39,931 nt of DNA, from positions 1-39,931 of the forward strand of contig JAJJLU010003671.1 of NCBI GenBank assembly GCA_023807065.1, in the 5' to 3' direction. A program made the position numbers and the translations under genes. The notes under the pieces are model-generated. The model worked only from the letters and a program-made list of their open reading frames with translations, was not told the origin of the DNA and searched no databases. Shown here piece after piece: positions 10,175 to 21,100 of the stretch. The DNA is from Isotricha intestinalis (lineage: Eukaryota > Ciliophora > Litostomatea > Vestibuliferida > Isotrichidae). The first letter of the stretch is position 1. Each line of letters begins with the position of its first letter.

Positions 10175-10311
10175 TATTAATTATTATTATTAAAATTCAT
10201 TTTAAAATTCTTTTATTACATTGAAAAAAATATAAAAAAATTAAAAAAAATAATTAATAAAATATATTTTCAATAAAAAATATATAAATAACCAAAAAAG
10301 GTATAAAAGTT

Positions 10312-13300
10312 TTAATTATTTTTATTTAACTGTAATAAATATTTAATATAATCTTCAGAAACAATTTTACTTTGTAAATAAACAATAATAGAACTTAATT
10401 TGTTTTTATTTCTATTAACAATTTCATCAGTTAAAGCTCTTAATAATTTAAATATATTTTGATAAAATAAAGCATTTGGAGTTTCAGTAGTTAAAGTTGA
10501 AGGAGGAGTTACAGTAAATAAATCATTAATTTCACTTAAAATTTCTTTTGCATCAACACTTTCATTTAATTCTTTTAATAATTCTTTAATTAAATATGCC
10601 GATAATTTAATCATAATTAAAGCAACATCTGTTATTTTATTATTTAAATTTTTTGGAAAATATTTTCTTAATAAAACTAACATTATTTTAAACATATCAT
10701 TTAAATTTCTAAATTTTTTCAAATGTTTTAAACATTCTTGTAAATGAACAATTATAATTTCTTCATTTTTTAATATTTCATGACTTAATATTAACATTAT
10801 AAATTCAAATAATTGAAGAACTAAATTAATAGAAATATTATTTAAATATAATGGATTATCTAATCCAGCTCTTAAATATTTTATATAATCAATTTTTTGA
10901 TCTTGAGTTTTTAATTTATAAAATTCCTTTTGTAAAATATTATATATTCCTTCTTCAATATTTTGTTTTTGTAAATGTTTAATTAATTGTTTAATATATT
11001 GTTTATAAGAAGATATTTCAATATTATTTAATAACATTTCATTTAAAGCATTATTAATTGTACTTGCTTTACTTGCAGAATTTAAACTTTCATTATTTAA
11101 ATTTTGAGTATTTTGAATTTCAGATAATTCCATATTCTTATTTACATTTTGAATATTATTATTTAATAATAAATTATTTTGTGAATTTGATTTATTTAAT
11201 ATTTCATTAAATACTTTTTTATCATTTTCAGTTCTTTGTCTTATTTTATTTATTGTTGAATCCATTTGTTTTTGAAATTGTTTTATTCCTTCTCTTAATT
11301 TAATTATATCATCTGCAGTTTTAAAGGAATTTACTATATTATTTTTTATTTGTTCTCTTGTTTCTATTATTTTTTTTTTGCTTTTTTTTTCAGTTGAAAT
11401 TTCTTCTAATTTATTTTCATTTGGATTTGATATTAAATTATTAGTTAAATTACTATTATTTGCTATAATTGGATTAAAAGGTGAATTACTATTTGTTAAT
11501 GGACTATTTATTATAATTACTTTATTATCTGAATTTTCATTCTTAATATCTGAATTATTTTTTATATTATTTAAAGAAGCATTTTTTCTTTGTTCATATT
11601 CTGCAATTTTTTGCTTTAAAATTCTATTTTCTTCTTGTTTTTGTCTTATTAATTCTTTTTCTTCTAATAATTTCTTATGTAAAAATTCAGGATCTTCATC
11701 ATTATAATCTTCTTTATTATTTTTCTCATTAATATTATTATTATCTATATCATTAATTATATTATTATCATTAATTAAATTATTATTATTATCATTATTA
11801 ATATTATTCTCATCAATAATTTTATTATCTTCTTTATCTTCACCAATATAATTTCTATAATTATAATTATTATTTAAATTCCTTTCAGGAGAATTAAAAT
11901 TAATATTATTATCAATATTACTTTTATCTTCTGTTTCCATGATATGCTCAATTTTACTTATTTCATTATTTAATCCAATATTTGGTTCTTCAGGATCATC
12001 CATATTTTGAGTTATTTCACTTTTATTATTATCAAAAATTTTTTTATCTTCTTCTTCTTCATTTAATATATATAATTCTTTTTTTTCTTCATAATTTAAA
12101 ACATTAGTTTCATTTAAAACCTCATTAAAGAATTTTAATATTTTCTCACTTTTAATTTCATAATAACCATCTTTAACATAACTTAAGAAAAACATCATAG
12201 AAGGTTTTGAATTTAATTCTTTTGGAAATTCTTTTTCTTTTAAACTAAAATAATATACATTTAATAATATATTTAAATAAAATTTTTCATAATTTGAAAC
12301 ACTTTTAACTTTTTGTAAAAAATTTTCTAAAATAGAAATATCTAATTGATTACTTCCTTCAACTTGATTAATACAAGGAGAAATAACAATAACTTTAGAA
12401 GTATATTTAATTAATTCATCATTTAATTTTTTTAATTCTTTTTTTTCTGAATTTTCATCTTTTAATAATTCTTGTATTCTATCTAAAATTTTAGATAAAA
12501 TAGAAAATATAACTTCAAAATGATATGATAAATCTTCATTATGAACTTTTTTAGAACAAACCTTATTAATAAAACCAAAAAAATCATGAATAATTATTTT
12601 ACTATAATTTCCTAATTGATCTTTATTCATTGTTGAAATATTATCCATTAAATTTTCTTTATGTTGTTCCATTGTTTCTTTACTTTTTTTTTTTGGTTTA
12701 TTTTCTTTTAAACTGTTTTCATTTGTTGAATTTGTATTTGATGTTTTTTTTATTGGTTTTATATTTAAATTATTATTATTATTATCTTCTATTATTTGTT
12801 TATTTTTTTTATTTAAAACATTCTTACTTTTTATATTTTCTTTTTTAGGAGTTGAAATTGCTCTTGATGATATATTTGAAGTATTTAATTCTTCTTTTTT
12901 CTTTTTATTTGATATAAAACTATTATCATTATTATTATTATTACTTTTATTATTCTTTCTATTTGAACTTGATTGTCTTGATCTATTATTTGCTGAAGTT
13001 GCTCGATTAAAAGAATAATTCGATTTTATTTTTTTTAAATTTTTTTTATATTTTTCTTCATTTAACATTGAATTATTACTTTGATTACTTTCTTCTCCTT
13101 TTTCTATTATTTTTTTCCTATAATTTGGAAGAGAATTTATTATTCCGTTAAATTCTTTTTTATTTTTAATTTTACCTTTAAATATTATTAATAAATCACT
13201 GCTTAAATCTTTTATTAAAGAAAGTGATTCTTTTTCAATAATATTAACAATATTTTTACAATAAAATAAATAATTTTTTTCTTTTATTTGCTCAATATAA

Positions 13301-16254
13301 ACATTCATATTTTCTTTTAAATTATATTTAAAAAGTGTTTTTAAATATTCTAATAAGCTTTGTTTTACAATTGCACTTTCTTTTTTTTGATTAATACAAA
13401 ATTGTAAAGTAAAAGAAATAAATTGTTCAATTTGTAAACATTCATTTTCAATAACCATATCAAATAAATTAAACAATTCATTTTTAACTAAACTTTTCTT
13501 ATCTTTAAATTTATCGAAACAAGTATATAAAAGATTTTTTAATTTTTGTTCATTGATATTATCTTGATATAATCTACAAATATGTTCTAATAATTTAATT
13601 CCTTCTAAATGAATTAAAATATTAGAATCTTCAATACTATAATTAATTGTTTTATAAACTTCTAATAAATTTTTTTCTCTTTCTTTAACAGATGTAATTT
13701 GATTTAATATTTTATTTGAATTTTCTAAAATTGACATTTTTTCAGTGAAACTTGTAATAAAATGATATTCAAAAAAAGAATTTGGTAAAAGAGAAATTAT
13801 ATCATTTACTTCTTCTGAAACAATAGGAACATCAATATCATTATTTTTTTTATTATTTTCAATATAATTTTTTTCGTTATCATTATTTTTCTCATTATTT
13901 TCTATAACTTTATTTTCTGAATTTTCACTTTTTGGATAAAGCCTAAATTTAATATCTTTACTTTTTTTACTTTTCAAAAATAAATTATCAAATTCTTTCT
14001 GAGAAGTAATTTTATTATAATTTTTAATTGTTTGAATATCATCTTCAATAATATTATAAATAGATAAAATCATTTTTGAAAAAATTTTTTTTTTCTCAAA
14101 AAATTTTAATCCCATACTAAAATAAATATGAAGACTTTTTTCAAAAAGCATTTTAACATAATTTTCACTTAAAACACCATTAAATATACAATCTAAGAAA
14201 AATTCACTAATAAACTTTAATAATTTCATAGAAGAGGCATTTAATAATCTAATTAATTCACTAATACATTGATTAAACATTTTTTTATCTTTTAAAAACA
14301 AATAAATAATTTTAATAGTTAAATCATTAATAGAAGGAATTCCTAAAGAAACAATTCTATCAATATTGCTTAAAAAATCTTTTAAAGAATTATTTTGAGC
14401 TTGTGGAAAAATAGTATTAAATACAATAAAAAAATTCATTGCTTCAGATAAAACATAAGGATTATTTTCACTTATACAATATTGAATCCAAGGTTGAAAA
14501 CATTCATATACTTTATTTTTTTCTTCTTCATTTTCAAAATCACTTTGACACATTTCTATTAATTCTTTTAATGCATTTTTACGAATTTCTTTATTTGGAT
14601 GTATTAATCTTTCATTCATTTGAAGATGAGTTTCTGCTTCTTTTATTTCTAATAAATTTTTTTCTTCAAATTCTATTCTATTTGTTTCACTTATTTCATC
14701 TATATGTTTCATTTGGTTTTCTAAATTTGTTTGTTGAGTTAATATTGAATTTTCTAATATACTTTGATTAGATCCTTTTATTGGAGAAATTATTGGATTT
14801 ATATTGTTTATATTATTTATATTATTTTGATTGTTTATGTTTGAATTAATATTATTATTATTATCTTTATTATTATTAATATTATTGTTATTATTAATGT
14901 TTGGAGAAATGTTTATGTTAGTGTTATAATTTATATTATTATTTTTATTTTGGTTTATAATATTAGGGTTATTTATTTTAAGGTTATTATTATTATTATT
15001 ATTAATATTTTGGTTTATGTTTTGTTCAGGTATTTTCTTAATTGGAAGAGCTATGTTTGGAGAAATATTTATATTATTTTTTTGATTTTGTGTCTCTGTG
15101 TTTAATTTATTTGATTCTGTTGGTGAATAATTTTTCATATTTTCTTCTTTTTTAATTGTTGGATTTGTTGATATTTCTGTTATTGATTTATCATCTTTTA
15201 AAGGAATAGTATTATTAATTAAATTTGAATTTAACTTTAAAGGTTTTTCTTTAATTGTATCTTCACTTAATTGAATTTTATTTATATATGAATTTTTTTT
15301 TAATATATTATCCTTATTATTTTCAATATCATTTAATTCTTCCAAATTATTTTTTAAAGAATTTTCATTTTCTTCAAAATTATGTTCATTAACATTAAAT
15401 TGTTTTAATCTATCTTCTTTTTCAAAATTATCATTAAAATTATTATTATTTTCAAATTGCTTTAAACTATTTTCATTATTTTCAATATTATTAATTTTAT
15501 TTTGAATTAAATTATCAATATTTTCAGTATTAAAATTATGATAATTATTTTTAGGATTATTTTCAATTCTTGATTTAATTCTTTCAAAAAATTTTTCATT
15601 ATCACTTAAAATTTTATTATAATTATTATTATTTAAATTGAAATTATTATCTTCTTTATTTTCAGTTTCTAAATCTTCTAAATTCATTGCATTATTTTTT
15701 ATTCTTGGAGTTCCTTCTTCTTCTTTTTCAATACTATTTACAAGAGCTTTTTTATATTTTTCCATTAAATTTTTTATAAAATCATCATTTCCTTTTTCTT
15801 TTTTATTTTCTTCAGTTTCTAATAAAATTTCTTCTTTTGTTTCTTTTTCAGAATTTTCATTTTCTTCAATTTCAATATTTCTATTTTTTATTTTATTTTT
15901 TAAAGGATTAAAAGTATCAATTAAATCTCCTCCTGAACTATTATTAAAATTATTATTATTATTACTGTTATTATTATCATTATTATTTAAATTATTATTT
16001 GTGATTACATTTAAATTGTTGTTTACTTTAGATAATTTTTTAATTTTATCTATTATTGAATTTGATTGTATTTTATTTTCATCATTTAAATTTTTTTCTT
16101 CTACTAAATCTTCAATTTTTTGAGGAGGTGATATTTTATTATTTATATCATTGTATTTTTCAAAATCCTTATTTATTTTCTTCTTTATTTTTTCTAATTC
16201 TGATTGAAAATTTGATAAAACTTTTGAATTTAAAGATTGTTCATTTGAATCCAT
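10312..16254 (-). CDS. TOG/HEAT-repeat microtubule-associated protein (XMAP215/CLASP-like)
   Basis: One uninterrupted frame of 1980 residues. Residues 1-535 are mostly disordered with many Asn runs. A TOG-like helical array starts near 535, where ERLIHPNKEIRKNALKELIE resembles the first HEAT repeat of TOG domains, and extends to about 790. A second array covers about 820-1060, and a third helical block about 1210-1390. An Asn-rich linker leads to a short coiled coil near 1518-1560 (HKKLLEEKELIRQKQEENRI) and a C-terminal all-helical region of about 1735-1975. TOG proteins bind tubulin dimers and control plus-end growth. The spaced TOG-like arrays and C-terminal helical domain favour XMAP215 or CLASP relatives, and I cannot decide between them. 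The usual loop Trp of tubulin-binding TOGs is not obvious in the first array. The 5' end lies 134 bp from the BRAP2-type gene on the same strand. The stop is TAA. Confidence 0.7.
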   Translation of the reverse strand: MDSNEQSLNSKVLSNFQSELEKIKKKINKDFEKYNDINNKISPPQKIEDLVEEKNLNDENKIQSNSIIDKIKKLSKVNNNLNVITNNNLNNNDNNNSNNNNNFNNSSGGDLIDTFNPLKNKIKNRNIEIEENENSEKETKEEILLETEENKKEKGNDDFIKNLMEKYKKALVNSIEKEEEGTPRIKNNAMNLEDLETENKEDNNFNLNNNNYNKILSDNEKFFERIKSRIENNPKNNYHNFNTENIDNLIQNKINNIENNENSLKQFENNNNFNDNFEKEDRLKQFNVNEHNFEENENSLKNNLEELNDIENNKDNILKKNSYINKIQLSEDTIKEKPLKLNSNLINNTIPLKDDKSITEISTNPTIKKEENMKNYSPTESNKLNTETQNQKNNINISPNIALPIKKIPEQNINQNINNNNNNNLKINNPNIINQNKNNNINYNTNINISPNINNNNNINNNKDNNNNINSNINNQNNINNINNINPIISPIKGSNQSILENSILTQQTNLENQMKHIDEISETNRIEFEEKNLLEIKEAETHLQMNERLIHPNKEIRKNALKELIEMCQSDFENEEEKNKVYECFQPWIQYCISENNPYVLSEAMNFFIVFNTIFPQAQNNSLKDFLSNIDRIVSLGIPSINDLTIKIIYLFLKDKKMFNQCISELIRLLNASSMKLLKFISEFFLDCIFNGVLSENYVKMLFEKSLHIYFSMGLKFFEKKKIFSKMILSIYNIIEDDIQTIKNYNKITSQKEFDNLFLKSKKSKDIKFRLYPKSENSENKVIENNEKNNDNEKNYIENNKKNNDIDVPIVSEEVNDIISLLPNSFFEYHFITSFTEKMSILENSNKILNQITSVKEREKNLLEVYKTINYSIEDSNILIHLEGIKLLEHICRLYQDNINEQKLKNLLYTCFDKFKDKKSLVKNELFNLFDMVIENECLQIEQFISFTLQFCINQKKESAIVKQSLLEYLKTLFKYNLKENMNVYIEQIKEKNYLFYCKNIVNIIEKESLSLIKDLSSDLLIIFKGKIKNKKEFNGIINSLPNYRKKIIEKGEESNQSNNSMLNEEKYKKNLKKIKSNYSFNRATSANNRSRQSSSNRKNNKSNNNNNDNSFISNKKKKEELNTSNISSRAISTPKKENIKSKNVLNKKNKQIIEDNNNNNLNIKPIKKTSNTNSTNENSLKENKPKKKSKETMEQHKENLMDNISTMNKDQLGNYSKIIIHDFFGFINKVCSKKVHNEDLSYHFEVIFSILSKILDRIQELLKDENSEKKELKKLNDELIKYTSKVIVISPCINQVEGSNQLDISILENFLQKVKSVSNYEKFYLNILLNVYYFSLKEKEFPKELNSKPSMMFFLSYVKDGYYEIKSEKILKFFNEVLNETNVLNYEEKKELYILNEEEEDKKIFDNNKSEITQNMDDPEEPNIGLNNEISKIEHIMETEDKSNIDNNINFNSPERNLNNNYNYRNYIGEDKEDNKIIDENNINNDNNNNLINDNNIINDIDNNNINEKNNKEDYNDEDPEFLHKKLLEEKELIRQKQEENRILKQKIAEYEQRKNASLNNIKNNSDIKNENSDNKVIIINSPLTNSNSPFNPIIANNSNLTNNLISNPNENKLEEISTEKKSKKKIIETREQIKNNIVNSFKTADDIIKLREGIKQFQKQMDSTINKIRQRTENDKKVFNEILNKSNSQNNLLLNNNIQNVNKNMELSEIQNTQNLNNESLNSASKASTINNALNEMLLNNIEISSYKQYIKQLIKHLQKQNIEEGIYNILQKEFYKLKTQDQKIDYIKYLRAGLDNPLYLNNISINLVLQLFEFIMLILSHEILKNEEIIIVHLQECLKHLKKFRNLNDMFKIMLVLLRKYFPKNLNNKITDVALIMIKLSAYLIKELLKELNESVDAKEILSEINDLFTVTPPSTLTTETPNALFYQNIFKLLRALTDEIVNRNKNKLSSIIVYLQSKIVSEDYIKYLLQLNKNN

Positions 16255-16388
16255 TAAATATAATGAAATTTAAATACATATTTTTATATAATTAAAAAAA
16301 TAAATTTAAAAAAAATGTTTCTAAATAAATTAAACTTGAATATAAACAAAATAAATAAAATTCTACAAATAAATGCATTAAAATATTT

Positions 16389-18035
16389 TCATTTATTTTT
16401 ATGTTTAGTATTTCTTCTTTTATTTTTTGGTTGTTCAACATCTAATATTAATCCTAAAGAAGCATTTTTAATTCCATCATTACTTTTTTCAATTTTATTT
16501 TTAGTAGTTAAATGAATTTTTAAATCTTTTAATTGTTGATTTAAATCTTCAATTTGTTTATCTTGTTCATCAATAATTTTATCATAATCTTCATATATAT
16601 TATTCTTACTTTTATCAGATTTATTTTTTTCATCACTTAATATTTTATAATCATCTTCAGTTTTCTTTAATTCCATTAATAATAAATTTTTCTTTTCATT
16701 TTTTTCTTTTACTTGTTTTAAAACAGTATTTTTTTCATTTTCACTTATTTCTAAATCTTTCTCAACTTCTTTTAATTCTTCTTTAGCTTTTAAAATATCT
16801 TTTTGCTGTAAAACAGCATCTTCTTCCATTTGTCTTAATTTATTTAAATAATAAACTCTTTGGCTTTCAAGTTGAGATGAAATTATAGAATTATATTCAC
16901 TCATAATATATTCAGATTTTTCTTTTGGATTCTTAAATATTTCATCTTGATTATTAACACTATTATTACCATTATTATTATTAAAATGATTTTCATTATT
17001 ATTATTATCATTATTATTATTAAAGTTATTTTCATTATTATTATTACATATGATTGAATTTTGAATCCAAATATGAACAGGAGCATTTTTAGTAAAATCA
17101 AAAATAATATTATGTTTATCTCCTAAACCTTGAGTATAAATATGTCCAGTTTGTTTATAATGTTCATATCTATGATTATAACTTCCTCCTTCTTCACCAC
17201 AACATATATGACCACATATTAAACACATCCATAAATCTTTTTCATTTAAACATTGTTCACAAGTTATTATATTAGATGGAGATAAATAATATCTACATAA
17301 AGGACATTTATCGTCTTCTAATTTAGTAAAACAATCTAAATGAAATGCATGTCCACATAAAACATATATTATTCCAGTTATATTTTTATTATTATTCATT
17401 GAATAATTATTTTCTAAATTTTCTATACATATTGTACATATTCTATTATCATCTACTTCTATATCTGTTATATTATTTATATTTTTATTATTTGAAGTAT
17501 CTATTTCCATCTTATCTAAACTTGATTTCCTTTTTGAATTTGAATATATTTCATCAAATATTATTGTATCTACTTGAACAAAAAATAAATATTCATCTTC
17601 AATTGGATTAATTTTTGAATAATTATATGTGTTATAAAAAATATTACAATATTCAATGTTTTTAAATTCTAGTAATATATAATATATATTTGGTTTAGGT
17701 GATAAAAAAATTCTTATATTAGTTATATAAGAAATATAAGTTTGAGTAGCTTGAATAAATTCATTTATTGAGAATTTATTTTTTAAATTTATACAACATA
17801 ATTTATTTGTTTTTATGAATTTATTATCTAAATTAAAATCCCAAATATATTGTTTAATTAATTCTAAATGTTCAATTTTATATTCTTTCTTATTTATTTC
17901 TTTATTATTATAAATATGAATATCAGTTTCAATACCTTTTATTGTACCTTCTATTATTTCATTTTCTGGATTACCATACCATATTTTTGATTCAAACTCT
18001 TCTTGAGTATATTTTAAATTTGTTTCATCTATCAT
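16389..18035 (-). CDS. BRAP: BRAP2-type RING E3 ubiquitin ligase
   Basis: A 548-residue protein with the full BRAP2/IMP order. The N-terminal BRAP2 RRM-like domain spans about 50-165. A RING-H2 finger uses C200, C203, C227, H229, H232, C235, C244 and C247. A UBP-type zinc finger at about 259-320 has C259, C262, C271, C274, a further Cys pair and several His (WMCLICGHICCG). After an Asn-rich linker comes SEYNSIISSQLESQRVYYLN, almost the same as the start of the coiled coil in animal BRAP, then a long coiled coil (about 385-525). BRAP2 proteins are RING E3 ligases that bind ubiquitin through the UBP finger; in animals they restrain Ras/MAPK scaffolding. All zinc ligands appear intact, so activity is expected. 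The stop is TGA, followed by non-coding sequence. Its start is only 69 bp from the divergent TmcB-like gene. Confidence 0.9.
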   Translation of the reverse strand: MIDETNLKYTQEEFESKIWYGNPENEIIEGTIKGIETDIHIYNNKEINKKEYKIEHLELIKQYIWDFNLDNKFIKTNKLCCINLKNKFSINEFIQATQTYISYITNIRIFLSPKPNIYYILLEFKNIEYCNIFYNTYNYSKINPIEDEYLFFVQVDTIIFDEIYSNSKRKSSLDKMEIDTSNNKNINNITDIEVDDNRICTICIENLENNYSMNNNKNITGIIYVLCGHAFHLDCFTKLEDDKCPLCRYYLSPSNIITCEQCLNEKDLWMCLICGHICCGEEGGSYNHRYEHYKQTGHIYTQGLGDKHNIIFDFTKNAPVHIWIQNSIICNNNNENNFNNNNDNNNNENHFNNNNGNNSVNNQDEIFKNPKEKSEYIMSEYNSIISSQLESQRVYYLNKLRQMEEDAVLQQKDILKAKEELKEVEKDLEISENEKNTVLKQVKEKNEKKNLLLMELKKTEDDYKILSDEKNKSDKSKNNIYEDYDKIIDEQDKQIEDLNQQLKDLKIHLTTKNKIEKSNDGIKNASLGLILDVEQPKNKRRNTKHKNK

Positions 18036-18104
18036 TTTAATTGTTATATTTTTTTTGGTTAATAATATTTAATACAATTATCAGTATTTTTCAAAAATAA
18101 ATTA
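18036..18104. promoter_or_regulatory. 69-bp shared intergenic region between divergent genes
   Basis: Only 69 bp separate the ATG of the BRAP2-type gene (minus) and the ATG of the first TmcB-like gene (plus). Both core promoters and 5' leaders must fit here, so a bidirectional promoter is likely. No specific motif stands out in the A/T-rich sequence. Confidence 0.5.
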
Positions 18105-21100
18105 ATGGAAAGAAAAATTGCAAATGAACCAAAATTAAAATTAATTTTTTTATTTAGAGAATTGTTTCCTACAAACAATACATTTTATATTATATTTTTT
18201 TTCTTCAAATTTTATGGTTTAATTTTGACTACTCATAATTTAAAAGGTTATGAAAATATTTCAAAAGGAATAACATCAGTATCATCAATTTTTTCTAGAT
18301 TATTATTTTATAATACAAATTTTAGATATTTAATAAAATCATATCCTGAAATATGTTTTATTATATTTATAATTTTAACTTTTTTTATAATTGGAATAAT
18401 CATTGATTATCATTTCATAAATTTAATTTATAAAAATATTCATACAGTAATAGAATTAAATATAAGGAAAATAGGAAGATTTTATAAAAAAGAACCATAT
18501 AAAATTATTACAAAAGTTTTAGTTTATTTTTATTTATTTATTCTAATTACTGGACAACATATTATAATTTATTTATCAGCGGGAATTTTTATTCCTTTTT
18601 TAAAATCAGATATAGAATCAAATCCAAATAAATATTCTCATGATATTAATTCCAATTATTTTACTCAATTTATAAATAAAAGTTCTATTCCAGTAACAAT
18701 TTTAGCTATAATAAATATATTAAGTTGTATTATAATTTATTTGATTATTTTTTCTTTTATTAAAATAAATGATTCAAAAGCAATTTTTTCAATGTATGGA
18801 AAAAGTTTATTTAATAATAATAAAATAAAAATAATTACTTTTTTATCTTTTTTATTTCTTCCTTTTATAAGCGTTGCAAATATATATAATGAAAAAGAAA
18901 AACATCAATATAGATTAATTTTAAATATTTGTGCAGTTATTCTTTGTTCATTATATATTTCAATCAGTATTAAAAATTTTAATTCAAATAATAAAATAGT
19001 TCTTTTATTTAATAATTTTATTATTATTTGGAGTTGGTTTAGTGGAATTATAGAAATTTTATTATATTATTTTATAAAAAATGAAATAAATCAAGTATTT
19101 TCTTCAATAAAATTATTTCTTGAATTATTAAATTCAATTGGTCTTTGTTTATTTATAAATCATAAAAATAATCAATATTTTGAAAAAAATTTTTCACTTC
19201 ATTTATTTCAAACAAATGAAAAGAACTTTTCAGTAGGAGAAATATTTATATTTATGAATCATTTAGAACAATATTTAAATAATAAAAATGATAGTTTTTT
19301 TAATTTATTTAGATTAATATTTAATCATAAAAAAGATTGTTTATATCCAAATTGTACTTGTTCAATAATAAAATATGAACATACTCAAAAATTAAATGTC
19401 ATTCAAAATGGAGATAAAATTAAAAATCAAATTCATTTTGAAATAAATTCTTTACAATCTTCAATAACTAAAGAACAATTTATTATAATTGGAGAACAAG
19501 AAATAGTTAATAGAATCATGATTTTATTTAGAAAAAAAAATTTTGATGAATTAGATTTTTATTGTATTTGTCATGTTTATTATGTTTATTATTTTAAAAA
19601 AAATTTAAAATTAGCACTTTATTTTGCTGGACAATATTTTGAAAGTCAAATTAAATTTCATTTTTCTACTTTATATTATTTTTATGAAATTAAAAAACAA
19701 ATTATTAAAGAAATATATTTTAAAAGAAAAACTCGTATAATAAGAAATGTTGAAAATGATAATTTTTTATTAAATCTTAAAACTTTTTATGATTTTACAA
19801 CATTTATTTTAATGATAAAAAAAATATTAAAAAATTCTTGTGTTTATTTAGGAAATATTTTTAAATTTCAAAAAGAAGCAAATAAAACAAGTAAATTAAG
19901 TACAATCAATTATTCTTCTTTTCTTGAATTTTTACATTCATGTGGTTATATAAATCAATATAATCAAAAATTAAAAATAATGTTAAAAAATTATTATGAA
20001 AAACATCAAGATATAATAACAAATAAAGAATTATGTTATTTACTAACAAACTATTATTATTTAGTGTTTAAAAAAATTCCAAATGATGTTTCATTATATT
20101 TTGATTATCAATTTTCTTATAATTCAATATCAGAAGAAATAAATTATGATTATGAACCATTTTTCTTTAAATTTCCTTTAATAATAGGATTATCAAAAGC
20201 AGATAATTTTGAAATTCTTTTTATACATAATAAATTATGTGAATATTTATCTTTTTCAAAAGAACAAATTATAGGAAAAGATTTTCATAGTTTAATTCCT
20301 GCTGAAATTTCAGAAGCGCATAAATTAATTTTAAAACAATTTTTATTTATTCCAAATGCTGAATTTGAAAGAAAAGAAGGAATAATATTAAATAAAGATA
20401 GATATATTATTAACTGTTCTTTTAATTGTAAATTATTACCTAAATTTAAAAGTGAATTTTATATAATTGCAAATATAGAAATATTAAATTATAATACATC
20501 AACATGTTTAAGTTATTCTTTAATGTTAAATAATAATTTACATTTTCTATCAATTTCAAAAAGCTTTGAAGAAGAATTTTTTTTTAATTTAAAAATGTTT
20601 GAAACATTAAAAATAAATTTCTGTGATTTTTTCGGAGTTTCATTAACAAAATTAAAAAAAAGATTAAATAAGAAAAAGAGAAATTCAATAAATACAAAGA
20701 AAAAAATATTAAGAAATTTAATAGAAGAAAATAATTCAATTTCAATTTTAACAAATGTATCAAATGAAAAAATATTTATATATAGAATACAAAAAAATAC
20801 AATAGATGATTTATTACATCAACCATTTGTGATAGAAGATAAAATTAAAAAAACTCAAATTTTAAATGGCTTACAAAATCTAACAAAAACAATAGATGAA
20901 ATAGGTTTAGATATAGATTGGTATAATAGAGTTAAATGTTTAGGAGAAAGATTACAAATTTCAAATTTATTTGATTATAATTCAAATAATAATAATTTAT
21001 TAACTAAAGAATATAATGATGATTTCTTTGAACAATTTAATATAAAATATACAATGAAAGAAATTGGAATTCATACTTATTATGTTGTTCAAATAATTGA

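Noticed and set aside
16255..16391. Reading TGA as sense so that the BRAP2-type gene extends
   Set aside because: Sequence after the TGA is A/T-rich with no protein-like character, so TGA is a true stop.
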